NCBI RefSeq assembly: GCF_014207535.1
Contig: NZ_JACHGK010000002.1
Span: 1 to 64,000, forward strand
Direction of reading: 5' to 3'
DNA from: Bacillus benzoevorans
GTDB lineage: Bacteria > Bacillota > Bacilli > Bacillales > Cytobacillaceae
Length of the DNA: 64,000 nucleotides
A program made the translations under genes and the position numbers. The notes beneath the pieces were generated by a model that did no database searches, had not been told where the DNA came from, and saw only the letters and a program-made list of their open reading frames with translations. Below are positions 26,083 through 35,140 of the stretch, one piece after another (the stretch's first letter is position 1; the number at the start of each line of letters is the position of its first letter).

Positions 26083-26478
26083 ATGAGCAGATTAGTACAT
26101 TTTGAAATTCATGTCGATGACATGGTCCGCGCTAAGAAGTTTTATGGAGAAGTATTTGGATGGACATTTGAAGATTGGAGCGAATATGCAGGAATGCCGT
26201 ATTTTGGCGCAGTAACTGGTGGAGAAAATGAGCCTGGAATAAACGGAGCACTCATGCAACGGCAAAGTCCTTCTCCAGAACAAAATCAGCCATTAAATGG
26301 CTATGTGTGTACAATGCAAATAGAGGATTACGATGCAATCGAAGCAAAAATTCTTAATAATGGCGGTGTTGTCGCACTTGCAAAGCACGCACTGCCTGGC
26401 ATGGCGTGGCAGGGATACTATAAGGATACGGAAGGAAATATCTTCGGCATTCATCAACCTGATGTAAATGCAAAATAG
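26083..26478 (+). CDS. VOC family protein (glyoxalase/bleomycin-resistance fold)
   Basis: 131 aa single VOC unit. It opens SRLVHFEIHVDDMVRAKKFYGEVFGW and ends KDTEGNIFGIHQPD, the usual first and last strands of this fold. His6 and Glu/His near the end could bind metal. VOC proteins range from lyases and dioxygenases to antibiotic-binding proteins, so no reaction can be named. AGGAGGTTATT precedes the ATG. It is transcribed alone from a gap rich in repeats. Confidence 0.85.
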   Translation: MSRLVHFEIHVDDMVRAKKFYGEVFGWTFEDWSEYAGMPYFGAVTGGENEPGINGALMQRQSPSPEQNQPLNGYVCTMQIEDYDAIEAKILNNGGVVALAKHALPGMAWQGYYKDTEGNIFGIHQPDVNAK

Positions 26479-26702
26479 AATTCACCTTATTAGGGAAAAG
26501 GCGCGATAAACTTGCCTTTTTCTTTTTTATCATTCTTATTATTTATGAAAGCTTTCCATTAACGATGCTGGTCGATTAAAATTGGATCCCCATTCGGAGC
26601 TAAATTGGCAGCAGAGGCTGTTAAATTTTTTAAACTACGAGGTAATAAGAAGAATTTTGTCGAATAATGAGTAATAAAAGATCCTTTTGAGGGGGAAGAC
26701 AG

Positions 26703-27023
26703 ATGGATTTTTTAGTACTCTTGTTAATTCCCGCACTAATCGGTTATTCGCTTTATTCTTACTTAAAAAGAAAAGGGAATCGAAGAGGGCTACTTATTTT
26801 AACCATTATTTCACTATCCTTTGTTACCGGTATGATCATCGGATCCTTTATCGGAATGGATTTGGGCGGTAACTATTACGGAGACTTTGTATTCAATGGA
26901 GGGCGTGGATACGAAGCAGCTGGGCAAATCGGAGCTATCATTGGCGGACTTCTCGGAGCGGTGTGTGGGTTATTACTTGTTCTATTAATTTTTAGAAACA
27001 AAGGAAACAGAAAACTCAAATAA
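26703..27023 (+). CDS. Small glycine-rich membrane protein
   Basis: 106 aa with three hydrophobic segments (about 1-18, 28-50 and 76-98). The second loop is rich in Gly and aromatic residues (GMDLGGNYYGDFVFNGGRGYE), and a GAIIGGLLGAVCG helix-packing motif follows. The C-terminus is basic. I do not recognise the family. GAGGGGGAAGACAG lies just before the ATG. The segment before it (26575-26671) reads IKIGSPFGAKLAAEAVKFFK up to a stop, a possible relic of another gene. Confidence 0.6.
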   Translation: MDFLVLLLIPALIGYSLYSYLKRKGNRRGLLILTIISLSFVTGMIIGSFIGMDLGGNYYGDFVFNGGRGYEAAGQIGAIIGGLLGAVCGLLLVLLIFRNKGNRKLK

Positions 27024-27116
27024 TACCTTAGTGAATAAAGGAATGGGGTTTGCTTCTTGTACCAACAGCAACCACCAATGTACTTCTGGCTTCTTAAAAC
27101 ACTCTGTTTTCTTTAT

Positions 27117-27186
27117 GGGGACAGAGGGACAGATTATAGTCCCTGTTTCTAAAAGTTGGACGTCAAACCTGTCACCCCTGTCCAGG
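27117..27186. repeat. REP-like palindrome, GGGACAGG family
   Basis: GGGGACAGAGGGACAG...CTGTCACCCCTGTCC with ATAGTCCCTG between; two nested arms. No gene in 27024-27302. Confidence 0.55.
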
Positions 27187-27302
27187 GCGCAATCCTTGTG
27201 CCAGGAATTCGCGCCTTAACAGAAAACTAGAATTCAAGCTAATATTCATAATGATTTTCCGCATTTGCTACCCATTAAAGAAGACTTTTTCCCACTCATC
27301 CA

Positions 27303-28133
27303 TTAAAAATTGAAATTATCCGGATCTGGACCGTTTCTATGATTACGATTCATGGAATCAATCGCGTTTATATCTTCCTCAGATAGTTCAAAATCAAAGA
27401 TATCGGCATTTTCAATAATGCGTTGTTTTTTAACGGATTTAGGAATTGTCACCATGCCACATTGCAAATCCCAGCGTAAGATGATTTGTGCCACTGATTT
27501 TTTATATTTTGCTGCAAGCTCTTTTAGTGTTGGTTCACCTAACATTCTCCCGCGGCCAAGTGGTGACCATGCTTCTAATTGAATATGATGTTCTTGGCAG
27601 TAGCGAAGTAATTCTTTTTGGGTCAATCGAGGATGGCATTCCACCTGATTCACCATTGGTGCAATTTCTGCAGCAGCAAGTAAATCCTCTAAATGATGAA
27701 TTTGGAAGTTGCAAACCCCAATTGCACGAACTTTTCCTTCCTTGTATAAGGTTTCCAACGCCTTCCATGTTTCTTTATATTTTTCTTTCACAGGCCAATG
27801 AATAAGGTACAAATCAATATATTCTAAATCTAGCTTTTTCAAGCTTTCATTAAAGGCAACTAGTGTAGATTCATAACCTTGATCGGTGTTCCAAACCTTT
27901 GTCGTGATAAATAATTCTTCGCGTGGAACTCCAGCCTCTTTAATGGCTTGTCCAACACTTTCTTCATTTTTGTAGAATGCAGCGGTATCGATGCTGCGAT
28001 ATCCAGCCTTAATCGCCTCTTTCACAGCATTTATCGTCTCTTGTCCTTCTTCAGACAAATACACCCCAAGACCAAACCAAGGCATTTTCACTTCATTATG
28101 TAAAGTAGTTACATCCTGCAAACTTTTAAACAA
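27303..28133 (-). CDS. Aldo/keto reductase (YvgN/glyoxal reductase-like)
   Basis: 276 aa TIM-barrel oxidoreductase that uses NADPH to reduce aldehydes and ketones; in B. subtilis the close type YvgN reduces methylglyoxal. The catalytic set is intact: Asp49 (SIDTAAFY), Tyr54, Lys79 (TTKVW) and His112 (LIHWPV). The cofactor site is near IPKSVKKQRIIENADIFDFELS. RBS AAAAGGAGCTGATT before the ATG. It stands alone, with nothing in the sequence to name its substrate. Confidence 0.9.
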   Translation of the reverse strand: MFKSLQDVTTLHNEVKMPWFGLGVYLSEEGQETINAVKEAIKAGYRSIDTAAFYKNEESVGQAIKEAGVPREELFITTKVWNTDQGYESTLVAFNESLKKLDLEYIDLYLIHWPVKEKYKETWKALETLYKEGKVRAIGVCNFQIHHLEDLLAAAEIAPMVNQVECHPRLTQKELLRYCQEHHIQLEAWSPLGRGRMLGEPTLKELAAKYKKSVAQIILRWDLQCGMVTIPKSVKKQRIIENADIFDFELSEEDINAIDSMNRNHRNGPDPDNFNF

Positions 28134-28305
28134 GGGAATCAGCTCCTTTTAAAAAAATTATCTGTAGCTTTAGTCAACGTCTAATTAAACATACTCGACT
28201 TTCTTCATCATGTCCAATGCGGTCATGTTTTACCTCAATAGAGGATAGGTACCAGAATTCATACTTCTATCATTCTTACAACACAAGCTTTATTCTGGCA
28301 ATTTG

Positions 28306-29097
28306 TTAAACATGTTGAACTTCTTTTTCCAGCCATTTAGTTAATGCTTTTACAGTCGAGATTCTATCCTTAAGTTTGGTTTTGCTGACGGTTTCATTGA
28401 TTTGGTAGATACCTTTTTCAAGGAAATCTTGCCAAAAGACAGAGTCGCATTCGTTCCAATTGTTCACAGCACTGCTTTCTAAATATTCTCTTATATCATA
28501 AAGACTATTTTCATATTTTCTAATCGTGCTGACCGATGCCCCGTACGTTTTTTCTTTATAGAAAGCAATGAGATCTTTTGCATAGAAATTATCAACATTT
28601 TCCGGTAAGAATCCCAAATTATCATAAAGTGGAATGTCCTCTTTCAACACAACCGTTACCCGCTGTTTTTTGTTATGTACCGGTAAAAGTTCCGTGTGGC
28701 GCTGCTTTCCGCCTGTCACAAAAGGGGATAACTCCAAGTCCAATTGTTTTCTTACCGTATTAAAATCTGCTGTTACCTCTACTTTTCCATATTGTTTGTA
28801 AAGCATCAGATACAACTGATACTCCGATTGTTTCAACCATAGCTCAGCCTTGTCCCCTTTTCCTTTTTCGACCAATTCTCTTAATGAAAGATTGTCATAC
28901 ATCGGGATTGGTTCATTTTGTTCAAAAGTCCAAAGTTGCTGCGCAAATAGTGTAAAGTATTCTGGGACATCTTTTTTAACCATGATGAATATTTGTTTCA
29001 CTTCAGCCTGTATCGGCAAGGTGAGCTTTTCTTCCTGCGATTCTTGTAACTGAAAAACCCCTTCTGCCCTTTGCAATTTTTTTAAGAATAAATTCAC
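28306..29097 (-). CDS. Unrecognised protein with integrase-like core-binding region
   Basis: 263 aa. I do not recognise the whole protein. Residues about 175-260 (YAKDLIAFYKEKTYGASVST, then IRKYENSLYDIREYLES) look like the SAM-like core-binding fold found at the N-terminus of tyrosine recombinases, but no catalytic domain follows. Residues 1-150 are mixed alpha/beta with many Gln and Leu. It begins 10 bases after the stop of the SEC-C gene, so both are in one unit and probably work together. It ends KALTKWLEKEVQHV with a normal stop. Confidence 0.55.
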   Translation of the reverse strand: MNLFLKKLQRAEGVFQLQESQEEKLTLPIQAEVKQIFIMVKKDVPEYFTLFAQQLWTFEQNEPIPMYDNLSLRELVEKGKGDKAELWLKQSEYQLYLMLYKQYGKVEVTADFNTVRKQLDLELSPFVTGGKQRHTELLPVHNKKQRVTVVLKEDIPLYDNLGFLPENVDNFYAKDLIAFYKEKTYGASVSTIRKYENSLYDIREYLESSAVNNWNECDSVFWQDFLEKGIYQINETVSKTKLKDRISTVKALTKWLEKEVQHV

Positions 29098-29106
29098 GGT
29101 TTCTAA

Positions 29107-30066
29107 TCAGGTGGAAATAAAAGTTAATGTTTGATCACGCAGTTCTAGGCTGGCCAATACTTCCCCAAATTGAATATCGCCATCGAGTTCACTATCCTTA
29201 TATATATGCAGATCATCGAGCCAAACGAATTTTTTACAAGCATCCTCCCATGCCTCGATCGTCAAGTATTCTTCATTGTATAAAAAATTCTCTCCAATGC
29301 GCTTGTCCAGCAGTCGAAATTTATAATTGTATTGAATGAATTCCTTTTCCCCTACATCCTCTTTTTCGTTATCATCCTGTAAGGCGTGAAGCAATTCAGG
29401 ATAATACTCGACTAGAACTTCTTCATGGGTAAGCCCTGTTTCCCTCATCAGTCTTTGCGCCAACATGGTTGCATGATGATATCCCTTTGGACTCGCCATC
29501 CTCCTCACACCATTAAAATAATAAATGTGATCAAATGGTTCGAGCAGAGCTAACGTGCTATCCCAAGGAGTGAAAAAGGGGATATTTTCCTGATAATTGG
29601 ATACGGGTATTTTTTCTTTTGTAAAAAAGTCAAGGAACAGAATTTCTGAGTCTGTCTTGTCGATGGCTTGAACGAGCTTTGGTTTAAGCCCTATCCATCT
29701 TTTGACCATGACAAGCTCCTCATCCGAGAGCCGTTGTCCCTTTTCTGCCAGGAACCATTCAATGCCGCGCAGGCCATTTTCATAGCGGTAGAAAAAATAT
29801 AGCCAAAAGTCAAAAAGAAGACTCAGTTCTTCAGCGGACTTTAATTTTGCTCTATTTTTAAACTCGAATTTAATTTGCTGATAGTGACTTGATGAAAGCC
29901 TCTCAGAAATAAAATCTTGGAGTTGATTCACAAGACTATTTTTTTGTTGATAAAAACGTTCTATTTTAAACTTTTGCAACTGAAGAACATTGTTCTTTTG
30001 CATACAACATTTTTTATACTTCTTCCCACTCCCACAAGGACAGGGATCATTTCTGCCAACACTCAT
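29107..30066 (-). CDS. SEC-C metal-binding domain protein
   Basis: 319 aa. Starts MSVGRNDPCPCGSGKKYKKCC, the SEC-C zinc motif (CxCx8CC) also found at the end of SecA and in many uncharacterised proteins. The remaining 300 residues are not recognised. They are rich in aromatic and acidic residues (for example LFDFWLYFFYRYENGLRGIEWF). ATG at 30066 chosen because AAAGAGG is 7 bases away; an ATG two codons earlier is too close. First gene of a pair with the gene at 28306. SEC-C domains often recruit a partner to a nucleic-acid or protein machine, but the role here is unknown. Confidence 0.75.
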   Translation of the reverse strand: MSVGRNDPCPCGSGKKYKKCCMQKNNVLQLQKFKIERFYQQKNSLVNQLQDFISERLSSSHYQQIKFEFKNRAKLKSAEELSLLFDFWLYFFYRYENGLRGIEWFLAEKGQRLSDEELVMVKRWIGLKPKLVQAIDKTDSEILFLDFFTKEKIPVSNYQENIPFFTPWDSTLALLEPFDHIYYFNGVRRMASPKGYHHATMLAQRLMRETGLTHEEVLVEYYPELLHALQDDNEKEDVGEKEFIQYNYKFRLLDKRIGENFLYNEEYLTIEAWEDACKKFVWLDDLHIYKDSELDGDIQFGEVLASLELRDQTLTFIST

Positions 30067-30138
30067 TTGCATTCCTCTTTCTTTTGGATAAAATCATATT
30101 TATATACTAACACAAATAATACGGGGCGAAACGTGGCA

Positions 30139-30210
30139 AGGACAGAGGGACAGGTTTGTTATCCCAGTTCCCCCAAAAACGCAGGACGCGGAACCTGTCC
30201 CCGCGTCCCT
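30139..30210. repeat. REP-like palindrome, GGGACAGG family
   Basis: AGGACAGAGGGACAGG...AACCTGTCCCCGCGTCCCT with arms of about 16 bases around GCAGGACGCGG. Sits between divergent genes at 30066 and 30253. Confidence 0.55.
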
Positions 30211-30252
30211 ACTTTAACAGAGTTATTTTAAAGGATTGTGAGGGAAAAGCGT

Positions 30253-30951
30253 ATGAAAAAGGTTGGCATTATCGGTGGGATTGGACCGGAATCAACGGTT
30301 GACTATTATCAATCTATTATTGCAAAGGTTCAAGAAAGAGTAGGCTCGAAAGAAGTACTGCCCGAACTATTTATCAACAGTATTAATATGTATAAGCTGT
30401 TTCAGCTTCTAACAAACGGACAAATAAAAGAGCTAATTGATTATTTGGCAGACGCTGTGCAAGAACTAAAGAATGCAGGGGCGGACTTTGTTGTGATGTC
30501 CGGCAATACTCCGCACATTGTCTTTGGTGAGGTGCAGCAAAAAGTTCAAATTCCCATGATCAGTATCGTTGAGGAAACCTTGCTAAACGTGAAAATGGGT
30601 GGGCTGCAAAAGATTGGGCTGATTGGAACAAAATTCACAATGGAAAATGATTTTTTCAAAATTCCCTTCGCGGCTGAAAATCGGAAAATCATCGTCCCAA
30701 ATGAAGCAGAACAAAAATTTATTCATAAGAAGATTGTCGAGGAATTGGAAAATGGACTTGTGAATAAAGAAACAAAAGAACAGTTTTTAGAAATCATCGA
30801 ACAAATGGTGAAGCGAGATGGTGTGCATGGAATCATTTTAGGCTGCACAGAGCTCCCTATGCTCCTGCAAAAAGAAGATTTGGCCATGCCTGTATTCAAT
30901 ACAACTGAAATCCATGTCGAAAAAATTGTCACTACGATCTTGGCAGAATAA
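30253..30951 (+). CDS. Aspartate/glutamate racemase family protein
   Basis: 232 aa, Asp/Glu racemase fold (MKKVGIIGGIGPESTVDYY opening). These enzymes use two Cys to swap the alpha proton. The second is present (ILGCTELP, Cys198) but the first, in the CNT motif, is Gly84 here (MSGNTPH). A one-sided replacement of this kind is known in amino acid racemases of restricted specificity such as the E. coli L-Asp/Glu type, where Thr replaces one Cys. It could therefore be a specialised racemase, an isomerase or a lyase. ATG at 30253 follows GTGAGGG; a GTG at 30238 is also in frame. A strong terminator follows. Confidence 0.85.
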   Translation: MKKVGIIGGIGPESTVDYYQSIIAKVQERVGSKEVLPELFINSINMYKLFQLLTNGQIKELIDYLADAVQELKNAGADFVVMSGNTPHIVFGEVQQKVQIPMISIVEETLLNVKMGGLQKIGLIGTKFTMENDFFKIPFAAENRKIIVPNEAEQKFIHKKIVEELENGLVNKETKEQFLEIIEQMVKRDGVHGIILGCTELPMLLQKEDLAMPVFNTTEIHVEKIVTTILAE

Positions 30952-30954
30952 ACT

Positions 30955-30989
30955 AGGCACCATCTAGTTTCTGGATGGTGCCTTTTTTT
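30955..30989 (+). terminator. Terminator of the racemase gene
   Basis: AGGCACCATC / GATGGTGCCT, 10-bp stem, then seven T. Confidence 0.88.
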
Positions 30990-31062
30990 ATTTGCCTGTT
31001 GTAATGTTTTTCAATTCCAGCCATAATTTTTCCTGCTTCTCCCCAACCTCCATTTTCCACCA
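30990..31062 (-). pseudogene. Fragment of a UPF0182 gene 3' end
   Basis: ATTTGCCTGTTGTAATG and AGCCATAATTTTTCCTGCTT match the end of the UPF0182 gene at 57014-57085 (TTACCTGTTGTAATTG, AGCCATTATTTTTCCTGCTT) with about 80% identity. The reading is GEAGKIMAGIEKH against EEAGKIMAEIEAQ. The rest of that gene is absent here. Confidence 0.65.
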
Positions 31063-31123
31063 TTTATGTCCATCATTTCATTCATAATTATTAATTTAAG
31101 ACTTTGCTTAATATTGCCTTATC

Positions 31124-31426
31124 TTAAGGTTCAGTATGGTAAAGCAGCCCTAGCTTTTCTAACTTATGCATCATTTCGTTTGCAAAAGGAATGTGAGGCG
31201 GGTAGTTCATAATAGGAATCATATTGGTTGTCGTTGGAGCAAGTTCGGAATAATCCTGCCCCGCTCCCAATGAAGCGGAAAACAACTTGGACCAATAATA
31301 AAGCGTCCGTTCAGGTAGCATGTCATACTGATTGATTAATTGGATTTCTACCTTAGTTCTTTCATTCCTGGATGTAGAAACTAATATATTCCGGTCTGAT
31401 ACACATCCTCTAATCAGCTTCGTCAT
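31124..31426 (-). pseudogene. Rpn-family nuclease/transposase fragment
   Basis: 100 aa. VEIQLINQYDMLPERTLYYW and SKLFSASLGAGQDYSELAPT match the core of the Rpn/PD-(D/E)XK nuclease family transposases (IEIQ-x-ERSLYYWSKLYSSQL-x-G-x-DY). This family promotes recombination and has the catalytic ExQ motif seen here. The intact family members are about 300 aa; N-terminal Asp motif and C-terminal half are missing. Four other fragments of the same gene type lie at 34975, 36205, 44885-45290 and 48298, all on the minus strand. Not functional as it stands. Confidence 0.7.
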
Positions 31427-31517
31427 ATGCTCTTTTTTAAAATACTAGCATGTTCCTCCAAACAAACTTTTTTATAAAAAATAGTGCTAAAATCTCGGTT
31501 CATTGCCTTGAACTGCT

Positions 31518-31585
31518 CGGGAAATAACGGGAAATAGAGGTTGGCGGTCGGGAAATGATGGTTCGGGTCTGGGAAATAGGGTTAG
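31518..31585 (+). repeat. Short direct repeats of CGGGAAAT
   Basis: CGGGAAATAA, CGGGAAATAG, CGGGAAATGA and TGGGAAATAG occur within 68 bases ahead of the gene at 31735. Spacing is irregular (10, 20, 22). Nothing else is seen in 31427-31734. Confidence 0.45.
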
Positions 31586-31734
31586 GCGATTCGACTCCAA
31601 TTTTAACTTTCATTATAGTGAAGAAGTTAAGGGGAAAGTTTTTTTCTCTTAGTCGGAACTAGCTAAACGAAAATAATAATTGGAATGGGAATCGGGACCA
31701 AAAACCCCGTGTTCCTGCAGCGAGGTGTAAAGAA

Positions 31735-32607
31735 ATGAACATTAAATCAGTTGCAATGGAACAATATAGAGCGTATTCGCAATTTTCATCTTTGACAGAG
31801 TTCAATCGTCATATGGAGCAATGGATGGCGGAGCATAAGAAGGATTTTTCCAAAGGGGAGCTACTGGGATTAAAACGGCTAATTCGTTTTGCGGCCAAAA
31901 TCCCAGGGGTTTGTCATGCCAAAATCGGTACTATTCTAAAGGCGATTCACGAGGACTTTAATGAGAATGGGATTTCTCGCTCAACTTTTAAAAGAATGCT
32001 AGGTAAAGCAAAGAAACTGGGCATGATGACCATTTATGAAACGGAGCGTAAAAATGGCTCTCAATCGAGCAACCTTTATGTTTTCTCTCCTTTTCCAACA
32101 AATGAACTGCCCAAAGAGGAAAAATTGAACCACCCTAATGAAACTAGCAATCCTTCTGAAACAACAAAAATAAAAGATCTAAATAAACGTAAAGAAGAAC
32201 CAAAGAATGAACTAGTTCAGCTTGATCACAGCTTTACAAGTGACTATGTTGCAAAACCGTTTGTTCAGCTCGTTAAATACTATTTCAACAATGCAAAGAC
32301 CATTGAAGAATATTGGAGGATGACTAGAATCGCTGCCTACAATTATAACTCTAAAAATGAAACGGAATTCGTTCTTACAACAGCCATCGATTCCTTTAAG
32401 CAGCTAGTAAGAAATATCAAAACAAAGAAAATCCAAAAGCCCATTGCCTATTATTACGGAATCATCACACAAAAGCTGCATGATCACCTGTATCAAGAAA
32501 GATATGAGATGAGCGGTGAATTCGAAGTTTATTGCGAAGCACAACCATACAATGATTACTACGAAAACCTAGCCGGATTTTATATCGATAAAGGGATTAT
32601 TGCCTGA
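31735..32607 (+). CDS. Winged-helix (replication-protein-like) DNA-binding protein
   Basis: 290 aa. The N-terminal 125 residues contain a helix-turn-helix: GLKRLIRFAAKIPGVCHAKI, then ILKAIHEDFNENGISRSTFKRMLGKAKKLGM. Similar proteins are frequent in Bacillus chromosomes and plasmids, and some resemble plasmid replication initiators. A polar linker follows (about 130-165), then a C-terminal helical domain (PFVQLVKYYFNNAKTIEEYWRMTRIA). Function not established. RBS GCGAGGTGTAAAG before the ATG. No neighbouring replication or partition genes, so a chromosomal role is likely. Confidence 0.6.
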   Translation: MNIKSVAMEQYRAYSQFSSLTEFNRHMEQWMAEHKKDFSKGELLGLKRLIRFAAKIPGVCHAKIGTILKAIHEDFNENGISRSTFKRMLGKAKKLGMMTIYETERKNGSQSSNLYVFSPFPTNELPKEEKLNHPNETSNPSETTKIKDLNKRKEEPKNELVQLDHSFTSDYVAKPFVQLVKYYFNNAKTIEEYWRMTRIAAYNYNSKNETEFVLTTAIDSFKQLVRNIKTKKIQKPIAYYYGIITQKLHDHLYQERYEMSGEFEVYCEAQPYNDYYENLAGFYIDKGIIA

Positions 32608-32677
32608 AATACACAGAGCTGATTCTTATATTTCCTATTTATTTCGGTCCCTCTAAACTAATAAGAATAACCCCTGA

Positions 32678-33682
32678 TTGAAGAACACATCTTCTTTCTC
32701 GTTCAGATTCTCTTTGGTCTATAAAATAATTTCTATCATGATTCATATTGGCAATACCATTCAAGTTAATGAAAAGAAACCGGAAAGTCAATTTACGTCC
32801 AGCATTGAGTTCTTAATTGACGGCAAACCAATGGGCAGTCATGGAATGGGTACGGGCGAATCAGAAGTTGAAAACGGATTATATGCCGGAACGATGAGTA
32901 TCCGTGTTCGTGAAGAACTTCCTGATTCATTCATCCTTGGCATTCGCCCGCGTGAAGGAAATGCATGGTCAGTGGACTTACCAGTGACAAAGAAAGGAAA
33001 TTATCAAGCCTTTTGGATCAATCAGGTAAAGAAGCAAGAGGATCTTACCATTCACTATGATAAAATTACTTTCTTTCCTACATCAACAGAGATATCACTT
33101 CGTCTAATAATGGATGAGAAGGTCTTTCATTCTAACAAATATGAATTTATTGACTATCGAGTAATCGATGACAAAGGGCGTTTCTTACAGCCATTAAGTG
33201 GTGGAGGCGGCGGGGGCGGACCTGAAAATGGGACAGTTTTTGGCAGTTATAAGTACTATTTCGAACCATTGCAAACCATTCCAGAGTCCATCACCATTAA
33301 ACCAATTTCATACGGGATCAATGAAAATCCACCTGCATTAGAAAAAGAAAAATGGGAAGGAAAGGAAATTCTCTTTTCTCAAGGAGCCATCGGTAACTTA
33401 ACTGTTTTATCAAAAACAAAGGAAAATGGCGTAACCACATTTACCTATAAAGTAGAAGGCGAAGATTTGTATCGTCAAGCAATTGCCTTTTGGCTCGAAG
33501 ATGCAGCCGGTACGCGTTATGAATCTGATGGGCCAGCATTACGGGTTGATGGTACGGTGAATCAATACCAGAAATCCTTTTCAAAAACACCTCCTGCTGA
33601 TGATTTATATATTACAACAGTATCGATGGATGCACCAAATTATCTGGAGGAATTTGAAATAACGATTAAATTGAAAGAATAG
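32678..33682 (+). pseudogene. DUF4179/DUF5643-type protein, N-terminally truncated
   Basis: 334 aa in frame, of which about residues 28-334 match the extracytoplasmic part of DUF4179 proteins (IEFLIDGKPMGSHGMGTGES, ILGIRPREGNAW, then the DUF5643 C-domain). Full-length members are about 440 aa. They begin with a cytosolic segment and a membrane anchor and sit beside an ECF sigma factor, to which they may respond. Here no anchor, no sigma factor and no ribosome binding site are seen, and residues 1-20 look like chance translation. A Gly7 run occurs mid-protein. Most likely a gene remnant; a terminator remains downstream. Confidence 0.6.
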
Positions 33683-33713
33683 CCTAGCAGATAAATATAT
33701 TTGCGCAAAACCC

Positions 33714-33739
33714 AGAGCCCTCCACTGTCGGAGGGCTCT
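33714..33739 (+). terminator. Terminator after the DUF5643 fragment
   Basis: AGAGCCCTCC / GGAGGGCTCT, 10-bp stem, followed by AGATTTTACTT. Confidence 0.75.
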
Positions 33740-33824
33740 AGATTTTACTTCATAATTTTATTTTGCGGTAATAATATAGGCGTTAGCTTCTGTATAATTA
33801 ATCAACTGTACCTCATTCTCAAGT

Positions 33825-34736
33825 TTACATTTCTTCCATTATACGAATGATTTTAAACAGCTGATCATTAATAGGTGTGGGTACCCCGTATTTTTCCCCT
33901 AACTCACATACTTTTCCTGCTAAATATTCGACTTCTGTTTTTCTTCCTGCCTCCATATCTTGCAGCATCGAGGTTTTTCCATTCGGAGACATGCTATGTA
34001 ATACAGGGCGAAAACTTATCACATCGTCCTCCGTTAAATTGGCACCAGCTTTTTGTGACAGAAGCACGACTTCACGCATCGTTGCCTCAGACCATTCATT
34101 CGCACTTGGAACCGATTGAAAAACACCATATGGAGCTCTCAGTACAGATGATGTCTGATTAATACCGACATTCACCATAAATTTCCACCACATCGTATGT
34201 AAAATGTTTTCCGAGATTTTGTAACTAATTCCCGCTTTCTCCAACAGTTCTTGAACGGCGCGCACTTCATCGGTTATAGCATTATTCTTTTCACCATATT
34301 CAATCCAGCCAAGCGAGCTGAAATTCGTTTCATTGCCGTTGCGAACCGCATCAATTTGAATACAGACACTGTAAAGAATGTGCTGCTTTGGATAGACCGC
34401 TCTGATTTCATCTTCACTCGAAATGCCATTTAATAACGATAGAAGAATCGTATCCGGTCCAATGTGTTGTTTCATATCCTCCATCGCTTGGGCTAAATCA
34501 GCATTTTTTACGGCAAAAATGACCAAGTCGGCCGGAGTGGTTTCTGTTTCCGGCGTAATGTAATTGAAATGATACTTACGCCCATTCACCTTTACTCCGT
34601 CCTGTTCAAATTTTTGAATCCGCCCTTCATTGGCCACCACTTGGAATGAATCTCCCAATAAATCATGCAATTTACTTCCATATGCTGCCCCAACGGCACC
34701 AAGACCAATCATTGATACCTTTTCAATCTTTTTCAA
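33825..34736 (-). CDS. Ketopantoate reductase family protein (PanE/ApbA-like)
   Basis: 303 aa. NADPH-dependent 2-dehydropantoate 2-reductase fold: Rossmann motif MIGLGAVGAAYG near the start, KNADL region at about 95-99, and the catalytic Lys in WWKFMVNVGINQTSSVLR with Asn. The C-terminal helical domain ends at ...LFKIIRIMEEM. PanE makes pantoate for coenzyme A. Bacilli often carry several paralogues of uncertain substrate and no other pan gene is near, so the role is open. TTG at 34736 is preferred because GGTGGGG lies 6 bases away; ATG at 34742 touches that site. Confidence 0.82.
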   Translation of the reverse strand: MKKIEKVSMIGLGAVGAAYGSKLHDLLGDSFQVVANEGRIQKFEQDGVKVNGRKYHFNYITPETETTPADLVIFAVKNADLAQAMEDMKQHIGPDTILLSLLNGISSEDEIRAVYPKQHILYSVCIQIDAVRNGNETNFSSLGWIEYGEKNNAITDEVRAVQELLEKAGISYKISENILHTMWWKFMVNVGINQTSSVLRAPYGVFQSVPSANEWSEATMREVVLLSQKAGANLTEDDVISFRPVLHSMSPNGKTSMLQDMEAGRKTEVEYLAGKVCELGEKYGVPTPINDQLFKIIRIMEEM

Positions 34737-34887
34737 TCTCATCCCCACCAATCTATTTTTCATATGAAAATTACCCATACAAATCATTATATATAGATAA
34801 TCGAGATATTTCGATAAACTCGACTTTTATCATTACACCTGGAGGAAATCCCCTCATGTTTTCTTAAATAAATCAGATGCATATAAA

Positions 34888-34919
34888 AGCAGGAGTCTCT
34901 ATGCGAGATTCTCCTGCTT
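34888..34919 (-). terminator. Hairpin, probable msrAB terminator
   Basis: AAGCAGGAG(T)CTC pairs with GAG(ATT)CTCCTGCTT. Read on the minus strand it is followed by TTATATGC. It lies downstream of msrAB and upstream of the ketopantoate reductase gene. Confidence 0.6.
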
Positions 34920-34974
34920 CTTACTTCCCTACTCTGCTCCAATTAGTTACTTGTTGTTTTACTATCTGCCGCAG

Positions 34975-35065
34975 TGAACATCATTAGCCATGGTAGTTCT
35001 GATGAAGAATTATCCTTCATGTCCCTGCGATATTTCTTCCATTCTCCAATGAATTGGAATAAATT
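34975..35065 (-). pseudogene. Rpn-family nuclease fragment
   Basis: Minus-strand reading gives QFIGEWKKYRRDMKDNSSSE then LPWLMMFTAADS, matching the Rpn fragment at 44885-44990 (CIVKWKKYRREMKNNPSPEL). About 30 codons remain, with no start. Nothing else is seen in the gap 34737-35140 apart from the terminator. Confidence 0.6.
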
Positions 35066-35140
35066 CATTGATAAATTCATAAGGGAATGTTCATTAAAAA
35101 AGTAACCGGAAATGTTTTTTATATTCCCGGATTGATTATA

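Noticed and set aside
26575..26671. Open stretch reading IKIGSPFGAKLAAEAVKFFK
   Set aside because: Plausible gene relic but too short, without start or family, to list as a feature.
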